Shown piece after piece: positions 31,416 to 39,599 of a stretch of 64,000 bases of DNA. The stretch is from Chrysogorgia sp. JL179-B06 (Eukaryota; Cnidaria; Anthozoa; Scleralcyonacea; Chrysogorgiidae). Below the pieces are notes generated by a model. That model saw only the letters and a list, made by a program, of their open reading frames with translations. It made no database searches and had not been told where the DNA came from. Positions within the stretch are counted from its first letter, which is position 1, and the number at the start of each line of letters is the position of its first letter. The stretch is taken from assembly GCA_035772405.1 (NCBI GenBank), contig JAYKKM010000496.1:660501-724500 (forward strand). Direction: 5' to 3'. The translations under genes were made by a program, and so were the position numbers.

Positions 31416-34400
31416 TTGGGGACACAAATATAAGCTAATAACCTCATTAAAAATTCAAAAATTACACTAACTATATTACAAGTGCCCTAGTTGTTACATA
31501 AATAGCAGTTCTGACAACCACCAGCCTCTAAAAAACTAAAATCTACATTCCTTATTCCATATGCAGTAAATTTAGATGGTAGATGAAAGTGAATTCTTGT
31601 GACCCATATTTTGCAACTGGTCTCAGTTGCTGTTGGGTTTCAAGAATATTAACTTTCAACACTCTGGATGTGTGAAGTTGATCGTCCAGGTTGTTGTAGT
31701 CTTGAGAAAGACTATTGTTGGTGACTGACGTTTCGACGGCCTTAACGCATGACGCAATACCCGCTCACATTGATTATGAACAAACAACCGATGATGAACA
31801 ATATTGCCCCACACTTAACTAGCGACGCAACACCCACTCACACCAATTATGACACAAACAAACGATGATGTAATGAACCAGACGTATATATAGGCAAACC
31901 TTGACAAACACGCTTTACTTGACTCTGAAGATGACCGCCGTCTAAACGTCAGTCACCAACAATAGTCTTTCTCAAGAGTCAAGACTACAACAACCTGGAT
32001 GAACTCATCAACTTCACACATCCAATGATACTCCTAGGTTCAAACCATTTACTTTCAACACTATTCTAAATTTAGTTTTATAGCATGGACATATACCATA
32101 ATGGTCGACCCATACAAGAGTCAGAACTACTTACTCAATTGATTGAAATAAAAAACAGCTCTCAGTCCAAAGCATTTCCTGTTGGAATTTTAACATCTGA
32201 TGGTCGTACTCAGTGGGCACACGCAAGGCAAAGGTTAATAAAAGGTTTGTAAAATGTACTCGATTTTAAATATCCTTTCATTACATTTCAAAGCTAAAAG
32301 TTAAAGGAAATAAGTACTTTTTATAATCAAAGTAAATGACTTAGCTAGTTAGAATGGTTTGAACTTAGGAGTATCATTAGATGTGTGAAGTTGATCATCC
32401 AGGTTGTGGTAGTCTTAAGAAAGACTATTGTTGATTTGTTGGTGACTGACGTATATATAGGCAAACCTGACAAACACGCTTTACTTGACTCTGAAGATGA
32501 CCACCGCTGAGGCTGTCGAAACGTCAGTCACCAACAATAGTCTTTCTCAAGACTACAACAACCTGGACGATCAACTTCACACATCTAATGTACTGTAAAT
32601 GTTGTATTTCTTAGTGTTGTATTTCTTAGTGTTGTATTTCTTAGTGTTGTATTTCTTAGTGTTGTGTTTCTAATAGTGTTGTAACAAAATAGTATCAAAA
32701 TTGTCTCAATTTTCCCAGTGATTACAGTGTATATTGTTTTCTTGTTATTAGATTACAAGAACAAAGCAATCTTAGAAAGAATTGAGAAATCTATTTTTGT
32801 TTTGTGCTTGGATGATGCACCTAATATCCAGGAGTCAAACAGCAGTCAAAGCTCCCTTGCTGATCCACAGTACACAGTAACAGGCATTCAAGCCATTCAT
32901 GGTGGAGGATCTAAGTCGAATAGTGGGAACAGATGGTTTGATAAGATTCTGCAGGTAATTCAAAGAGATAGGATTATGTTACCAGTAATACATTGTACTT
33001 TACAGTTCATATCAAACATTGATTTTATGTACAGTGTATTAATTCTTTATAAATAGCGTAACGTCTTACAACGTTGTGTAACGTCTTAAATCTTAGTGTA
33101 ACGTCTTACAACTTACCGTAACGGCGTATAACGTAGTGTAACGTCTTACAACGTAGCGTAACGTCTTACAACTTACCGTAACGTCTTACAACTTACCGTA
33201 ACGGCGTATAACGTAGTGTAACGTCTTACAACGTAGCGTAACGTCTTACAACTTATCGTAACGTGTTCAAACGTAGTGTAACGTCTTACAACTTAGCGTA
33301 ATGTGTTACAACTTAGCGTAACGTCTTACAACGTAGTGTAACGTCTTACAACGTAGCGTAACGTCTTACAACGTAGCGTAACGTCTTACAATTTACCGTA
33401 ACGGCGTATAACGTAGTGTAACGTCTTACAACGTAGCGTAACGTCTTACAACTTACCGTAAACGTGTTAAAACGTAGCGTAATCTATCTATCTATCTATC
33501 TATCTATTTTTCTAATTTTCACAATGTCATGGATTTTCTGGTTTTTTCTGTTTTGAGTTTATTGTAGGAGAAGATGGCCATATCAGTGTGTGTTATGAAC
33601 ATTCTGCTGCTGAAGGGCCTCCTATTGTGGCAATATGCAATTATGTCATGGCTCAAACAGCGTAAGCAGTCATGTCTTAGTTTACTTTAACCCTTTATGT
33701 CCCAGCAGTGATCAGCATGTATCTTCTTCTAATAATATCAATGGTTAACCAAGTATAGAGGTAATGAGAATAAAAGAAATGATCACTAAAGATAAACTGA
33801 CATGTTTTTAAAACAACTTCTCCCAACTAGTACTATAAGAAATGTTTGGAGAGCAATAAGGAGAATATGTATGTTGATATTGAGGAGTAAAGGATACTAG
33901 TAACAACAATAAACTATGGATCGCCCAAAAAGGGAAGACACAGCAAGACTGAGTCCCATGCATGGTGTCACCAAAGGACTGGGTACAAGATGACGTGACC
34001 ATTGATGGATGACTTGGGATTGGGTGGGATCATGGCCGGAGATTGAATGGAATGAGATGGAGTGTAATATGGCATAGGATGAGAATAGAGTAGAATGGGA
34101 TAGGAAGAGATAAGGCAAGATGTAGTGGGTTAGGTAATTGGAGGAGAGTAGAAATGGGAGGAGAGGAAATGGGCCGGAGACTGGAAATTACATTGTAATA
34201 GGATGAGATGGAACAGAATAGGATAGGATAGGGTGTGATAGGATAATAAGATCAGCTGGGGTATCCCAAAACAATTGATTGCTATAGAATGAAACGAGAT
34301 GTAATATTTCAATTGCCGACAATGCGGACTTGGCCGGATTTCAAGTCTGGGACTGTAACTAAAATCCGGTCAAGTCCGAATTGGAGGCTTTGAAATGGCA

Positions 34401-37400
34401 TCTCAAAGTCAAACAAGTCGGTATTTACAGAGAAATTTGCGGTTGAAATCGTCAAAATCCTATGTTAATTAAGATCACATATCCAGTTGTCCATCACGGA
34501 GTTGATTTTCTTTGTTTTGAGTTTGAGATGAAAAGTGAAAATGATGAGGAAAGACATGATGGAGTGTATAATAGGATAGGATATGGCACGAGACAACATG
34601 AGATGAGATTGTCTTCAGTTTTATTGCTGTACTTTTTCTAGAAATTTCAACGTCACGCAACCTAGTCCTGGCAACAGTTTAATTTCTCCCGAAAAGTTGG
34701 AGTGGAATTTGCGTGAAGATAATATTGAAGATATTAACATCGCTATTGAACATCTTGATAGGTAATATAGCATAACGACAATACCAGCTATTGTGATCAA
34801 GTGGTTACCACACAGGTCTAGGAGACACAGGTTGAAATACTGTGTCGGACCACCACTCAGGGTCTTAAAAATCTGTCCAGGTCGGACCTCCATGCACTCA
34901 AGGTCTTAAAAATAATTGAGGAGAAAGTGCTGCCTTTGCAACAATACCAGCAAATGGTAAGACTTTCGGGTCTTCTTGGATAACGACCTTAAATCGTAGG
35001 CCCTCGGAACCCCTATCAATTGGGCTTCTAGCCTGTTGGGGTATTCCGTTCGCCTAAAAGAGTGATAAATCTACTAAACTAAACTAGACTAAACTAAACT
35101 AAACTAGACTAGTCTAGTCTAGTCTAGTCTAGACTAGACTAGACTAGACTGGACTAGACTAGACTAGACTAGACTAGACTAGACTAGACTAGACTAGACT
35201 AAAAACTAAACTAAACTAAACTAAAAATTCGACTCAACTCAACTAGTCTAGTCTAGTCTAGTCTAGTCTAGTCTACTAGACTAGACTAGACTAGACTAGA
35301 CTAGACTAGACTAGTCTAAACTAAAAACGAGACTAGACTAGACTAGACTAGACTAGACTAGACTAGACTAGACTAGACTAGTCTAAACTAAAAACTAGAC
35401 TAGACTAGTCTAAACTAAAAACTAGACTAGACTAGACTAGACTAGACTAGACTAGTCTAAACTAAAAACTAGACTAGACTAGACTAAACTAAAAACTAGA
35501 CTAGACTAGACTAGACTAGACTAAACTAGACTAAACTAGACTAGACTAGACGAGACGAGACGAGACTAGACTAGTAACTAGACTAGACTAGACTAGACTA
35601 GACTAGACTAGACTAGACTAGACTAGACTAGACTAGACTAGACTAGACTAGACTAAAAACTAAACTAGACTAGACTAGACTAGACTAGACTAAACTAGAC
35701 TAGACTAGACTAGACTAGACTAGACGAGACGAGACGAGACTAGACTAGACTAAAAACTAAACCCTATGTGAGACTTCGTTCACATACCAATTAGTGTACC
35801 CACCTTGATTCTCTGAGGATTTTTCTTGTTTCTAGTTTGGTTGACGATCTTGATCTTAAGTCGTTTATTTATAAAGGATACGCGAAGGAAATGGCAAAAA
35901 AACACAAAATGAGTCCAGATGCCTTTATCCAGCTTGTACTACATTTGGCGTACTACAGGTAACAACATATTAGGAACCCTTCGAGACAGCACTCTGGCTT
36001 TCAGACAATATGTCTTATTACGTACTATATTGTTTTTGTTTTCAATTGATAGACTTCACCGCCATATTCCTCCCACGTACGAAAGCGCCTCTGTCCGTAA
36101 ATTTCAACTGGGACGCACTGACACCATTCGCACTGCCTCATTGACGTCGAAGGCCTTCGTCGAAGCAATGGTTTCTGCTGAAAAATCTGTAATTACGTTT
36201 TGAGTTTATGTAATTACGTTTTGATTGTTTTGCGTTGTGTTGTCTGTCTTGTGTGCTTTCTGTTGTGCTTTGAGCACTCTATTGGTCTTATCCTTACGTA
36301 AGCGTGTTGTTTTTGTTTTTTTACAGACCTCGGAGTTAGTGAAGCTATTCCGAACTGCTGTTCAAGAACATACAAAGTATACTAAAGAGGTAAGGAAAGG
36401 AAGAATGAAGGGAAGGGAGGGAGGAAGGGAGGGAGATAGATAGATAGGGAGATAGGAATGAAGGAGGGAAGGACAGGGAAGGGAGTGGAAGGGATAGGAG
36501 GGAAGAGAAGGAAAGGAAGGAAGGGGAGGAAAGGGAAGGAAAGGAAAGGAAAGGAAGGGGAGGGAATGGAAGGAGAGGAGAAGAAAGGAAAGGAAAGGAG
36601 AGTCAAGGAAGTGAAGAGAATGGAAGGAAAGGAAAGGGAAAGGAAAGAAAACAAACCCCAAATTTCACCAACGCTGTTTTTCTAATGGTTTTTACTGCAG
36701 GCAGGCAATGGAGAAGCATTTGACCGGCATTTTTTCGGCTTGAAGAAGATTGCCGTTGAATCAGGAATGGATCTACCTGAGTTCTTTATGGATAAAACAT
36801 TTAATCATGCTCTACATTTTAATATGTCAACAAGCCAGGTAATCAATTACAATATCAACATTAAATACAAATATAAATCCTGTGGAGGCACTCTTGATTT
36901 AGGGATACTCTAGTCAAAATACAAATGTAGTTCATATGAAAGATCTTACTGACTTTAGTTTATTTCCAAAGTTTAAGCATTCCTATCAATTTTGTTGAGA
37001 AGATATGGCTAGTTGAAGTTGAAAATTTGAGGATTTTGACGCCATATTGGTTTTGAAAATATGATGTCATTGAGTGATTCTTTATTGGCAGTGGAGTTGT
37101 TTTGATGGCGATCACATAGTGATATCTGTTATGAATGCTCTTTGGAGGAAAATTAGTCGAAATAAACTATTTAGTTCCTCATGCAGGAAAGTAGAGGAGC
37201 TTCTTAGGCATAATACGAGACACGTCACTCAGTGACGTCATATTTGAGAAACAAATATGGCGTCGAAATTGCACAATCTCTCCAACTTCAACTAGCCATA
37301 TCTTCTTAACAAAATTGATAGGAATGCTGAAACTTTGGGAATAAACTAAAGTCAGTAAGATCTTTCATATGAACTACATTTGTATTTTGGCTGGAGTATC

Positions 37401-37641
37401 CCTTTAAAATGTATTTTTTTTAATATTTCCATAGATTGCCTCAAAATATGATCTTGTAACTTGTTTTGGTCCTGTTGTACCAGATGGTTATGGTATTTGC
37501 TACAACCCTCAAAGTAACTCTGTTCGTTTTACTGTCAGCGCATTCAATAGTAACTCACAAACCGACGCTACAAGAATGGGCGAAACTGTGCTAAGAAGTT
37601 TTGATGAGATTGGAATGATGCTATCGAAATCAAATCTTTAG
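28809..37641 (+). CDS. CRAT: Carnitine O-acetyltransferase, 13 exons, 617 aa
   Basis: Exons: 28809-29066, 30023-30141, 30409-30462, 30903-31062, 32076-32244, 32752-32954, 33558-33661, 34642-34761, 35836-35958, 36053-36188, 36327-36389, 36701-36838, 37435-37641; all phases fit. The enzyme transfers acetyl groups between CoA and carnitine in mitochondria and peroxisomes. Visible landmarks: HGGGSKSNSGNRWFDK, catalytic His336 in YEHSAAEGPP, SPDAFIQLVLHLAYYR, TYESASVRKFQLGRTDTIR, FDRHFFGLK, the STS motif (546-548) and CFGPVVPDGYGICYNP. T459, T461 and R512 are the carnitine-type residues; choline acetyltransferase has Val, Asn and Asn there. The basic, Ser-rich N-terminus (MSKAMLRTSSSARR) looks like a mitochondrial presequence. 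It ends SNL, a weak peroxisomal signal at best. The position equivalent to Met564 of the mammalian enzyme is Thr558. Introns hold satellites and MITEs. Confidence 0.96.
29083..29429. mobile_element. Pogo/Tigger-like MITE, TA target, in CRAT intron 1
   Basis: Ends are CAGTCAACTTCCGATAACTC and GAGTTATTGGGAGTCGACTG, flanked by TA on both sides (29,081-29,082; 29,430-29,431). GGTTCGAGTTAT recurs internally. The insertion begins only 17 bp after the exon 1 donor. Confidence 0.85.
30177..30385. mobile_element. MITE M1, truncated copy
   Basis: Starts after TTAA (30,173-30,176) with AGGGATACCAGTACTCTAGC and matches the left ~200 bp of the other M1 copies, then stops within CRAT intron 2, about 25 bp before exon 3. 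Confidence 0.8.
31180..31417. repeat. (CAGA)n array interrupted by a foldback
   Basis: ACAGACAGACAG arrays flank a ~60-bp hairpin (CAACCTCGTACCCAGGCTT ... AAGCCTGGGTACAAGGTTG) at 31,301-31,360, of the same GTACCCAG type as at 15,375. The foldback seems to have landed in the microsatellite. It lies in CRAT intron 4. Confidence 0.9.
31660..32055. mobile_element. Family-J element with TATA box and hammerhead-like cores (copy 1)
   Basis: The ends are inverted (GTGTGAAGTTGATCGTCCAG at the left; the complement near 32,000-32,020). TATATATA starts at 31,885 and TGACT-CTGAAGA at 31,920, giving a 35-nt spacing, but the 3' strand reads CTAAACGTC rather than CGAAACGTC. A minus-strand core (GACGTTTCGACGGCC) is near 31,728. 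In CRAT intron 4. Confidence 0.7.
32380..32592. mobile_element. Family-J element, short copy with intact core
   Basis: Same inverted ends as the 31.66-kb copy but with the central ~180 bp deleted, leaving TATATATA at 32,452 and the ribozyme-like core at 32,486-32,530. In CRAT intron 5. Confidence 0.75.
32486..32530 (+). ncRNA. Hammerhead-ribozyme-like core, family J
   Basis: Stem I TGACT (32,486-32,490) pairs with AGTCA (32,526-32,530). The core is CTGAAGA (491-497), a stem-loop closing GAC/GTC, then GAAA (518-521) and CGTC, with cleavage expected after GTC. Helix III has only two potential base pairs and no loop. Fits the CUGANGA...GAAA...UH consensus; activity untested. Confidence 0.5.
32594..32680. 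repeat. 16-bp repeat TTAGTGTTGTATTTC
   Basis: Five direct copies of (T)TAGTGTTGTATTTC in CRAT intron 5. Confidence 0.9.
33056..33512. repeat. 20-bp satellite (GTAAC GTCTT ACAAC GTAGC), then (CTAT)n
   Basis: About 21 copies of a 20-mer that divides into four diverged pentamers GTAAC-GTCTT-ACAAC-GTAGC, followed by a short CTAT run. It fills most of CRAT intron 6. Its relative is at 59,675-60,250. Confidence 0.95.
33890..34260. repeat. Degenerate (GGATA)n/(GGGAT)n-rich DNA
   Basis: Purine-rich, imperfect GGATA, GAGAT and TAGGAT units in CRAT intron 7. Reverse-strand Ser/His-rich frames here are artefacts. Confidence 0.6.
34790..35075 (+). mobile_element. tRNA-headed SINE, family 1 (copy 2)
   Basis: AGTGGTTACCACACAGGTCT head, body with GGTAAGACTTTCGGGTCTTC and CTTCTAGCCTGTTGGGGTA, and end AGTGATAAATCTACTAAACT. 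The 3' tail runs directly into the GACTA array. It lies in CRAT intron 8. Confidence 0.85.
35070..35762. repeat. (GACTA)n satellite, ~690 bp
   Basis: Pentamers GACTA, AACTA and CGAGA with occasional strand switches (CTAGT CTAGT runs at 35,105 and 35,245). It begins inside the SINE tail and ends about 70 bp before CRAT exon 9. Confidence 0.95.
36386..36655. repeat. (GGAAA)n/(GGGA)n microsatellite in CRAT intron 11
   Basis: A ~270-bp purine-only tract starting at the exon 11 donor. Frames across it on either strand are artefacts. Confidence 0.95.
36901..37403. mobile_element. MITE M1 (full copy) in CRAT intron 12
   Basis: Ends AGGGATACTCTAGTCAAAAT and GCTGGAGTATCCCT with TTAA at 37,404-37,407 (left flank mutated to TTTA). 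Highly similar to 5,560-6,065 along its length. Its right end lies only 31 bp before the final CRAT exon. Confidence 0.9.
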
Positions 37642-37722
37642 AGTTCATGGAGTGTACTGGGATATCATATTTACAAAAACAGCATGGTTTTTCGTAGGTA
37701 TATTAAAGACTAAGTAATTTAA

Positions 37723-38230
37723 AGTGGCACTACGACGAAAATTCACCCCCGTTTTTAGATTTTTTGAATACTATTTCAGGGTCGAAAGTGATCATCGATG
37801 TAAAAAAAACCTAAAAAATGGTATTTTGAAGTAAGTATTTTGAGCTCTGAGATCACTACTACTAAGGCCACCATTACTAAGAACGTGTTCCAATGTGAGC
37901 CCGAGGTTATTTGTTTTCTTGTTTTCTTCGAGAAGTAGATGAAATGTCCAGCCTTTCAGACGAAGAATTTGAAAAAACGACCTTTATTACTATGGATTTA
38001 TTTGAAGAATTAGCCACGTGGAGTCTTCGCATTGAGAATCTGACGTCACTTTCTTACGCTGGTCAGGAACATGATCGATTAATGGCGGACGTAACTCCAG
38101 ATTCGGAGTCAGAAAAATGATACTTGCCATCGTCGAATCGCAAAACGGTTTCGACCGAGTAATATTTAGCAGCTCTGTTTTATAAATACGTAAAAAAATC
38201 GATAGGTAAAAATTTGATCGTAGTACCACT
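37723..38230. mobile_element. MITE with TTAA duplication, family M2
   Basis: TTAA at both sides (37,719-37,722 and 38,231-38,234). Ends are AGTGGCACTACGACGAAAAT and ATCGTAGTACCACT. It carries an unrecognised 69-residue frame (37,911-38,120) with no homology I can name. It sits 80 bp past the CRAT stop, so it may have altered the 3' end of that gene. Confidence 0.8.
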
Positions 38231-38519
38231 TTAAGTTAGGTATTTTTCTTGGTGGAAAACACTGTCAAACTATAGAACGCCAGTTAAGAAAAGGTTTGTT
38301 AGATTTGACTATACTAATACAACTACGAGTACTGTATTCGTCATTTTTGGAGCCGATGTGATCATCGTCCATTTGACGACGAGTTTTGAGGAAAATCTCT
38401 TAGTCAAATGACTATACATTTATATATTTGTAGTCAAGTCCAAAAATCCTAGTATTAACTGCATTACGCTGGAGCCACTGACCGCGGAGATTGTGGCTTC
38501 AGATAGATAATAATAACAA

Positions 38520-38770
38520 TAATAATTTACACATATTTCAGTAGGGTAGCCCCATCAGCTAAAAGTTGCTATCCTCGGGGGCCCTATATAGTTAAATTAA
38601 TACATTAAAAAATTAATATAAAAGATTGAAAAAAGTATATACAATTGATGTCAAAATAAAACAAGGAATTTAAGCTATAAAATTTAAAATGTATAGTCAT
38701 TATAAAGTTTCTTAAAATAATTTACTGATGCTGCTCTCCTCACATAAGTTGGAAGGTCGTTATAAGTCTT
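38520..38770 (-). pseudogene. LINE reverse-transcriptase C-terminal fragment
   Basis: The minus strand encodes YNDLPTYVRRAASVNYFKKL, the typical end of a non-LTR ORF2, then a 3' UTR and an (ATT)n-type tail near 38,505-38,520. Confidence 0.75.
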
Positions 38771-39224
38771 TGGAGACAACTGTCCTTAATAGCGGGGTGT
38801 CCTTAATAGCGGGGTGTCCGCAAGGCGAGAGTTGACTACTGTTTAAACAGCATATTGGTTAAACAGCATATTGGTTATTCTATATTGAAATTACCAAAAA
38901 TTATCTGTAATGGCAATTCATGAAAATCTAGTTATTAATGGTAGAATTATGTATCATTATATACTCGTTACTTTGTCTCTTTACTTTGTGAAGCAAAGTA
39001 CTCACTGATACTTGTGCGAAAATTCAACAAATATCCACTGCAGATAAATTTAATTCGTTCCAGACGTCGCATAACCGTCGCATTTAATTGATTGGATTAA
39101 ATTAATCTGAATTAAATGCGACAATTGATCGACGTATACGATCGAGCACGCGTGCGTAACCTACCATGAGATTGCGTGGGAAAATTCCAAAATTATTACC
39201 ACTAATCCGCGGTACCATCATGCA

Positions 39225-39490
39225 AGAGACGTTGTCTGGAGGCTTGGCATATCAATAGCGCTCACGCCTTATTGAATCGCGATGACGGTGGTTTATTACC
39301 AGAAGCTTATTTGCATCTTGTTAATAGATAACATCATCATCGGTTCTATGAGGGTATAAATAGGGATCTTAACTTTACAATGATCACCCCTGATGAAGAC
39401 ACTAGATTGAAGTGTCGAAACGTTGGCTCATGGACAGTAACTTTTAAAGTTACGTTCAAAAAACGTTTTTAAAGCCAGAGTAGCGTCAAG
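39225..39490 (+). mobile_element. TATA plus hammerhead-like element, family A (copy 2)
   Basis: TATAAATA starts at 39,355. Stem I ACCC starts at 39,386 (31 nt later), then CTGATGA, stem II GACAC/GTGTC and GAAACGTT. The other stem I strand is GGCT, so one of four pairs is lost. It ends about 110 bp before the start codon of the 39.6-kb gene. Confidence 0.75.
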
Positions 39491-39599
39491 CTATATCTGA
39501 GCCCCTTAATAAAGTTGCGTGTTTTTAATTAGATGACGTGTGCAAGATTCTTTTGATCGGCGTTTATCTCACGTTGAGCGTGCGTTTCGTAGCGCCATC

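Noticed and set aside
33056..33480. CRISPR-like array (regular 20-bp repeats)
   Set aside because: There are no unique spacers; it is a head-to-tail satellite in a eukaryotic intron.
37911..38120. 69-residue frame in MITE M2 as a gene
   Set aside because: It is inside a TTAA-flanked non-autonomous element, has no recognised domain and no splice context.
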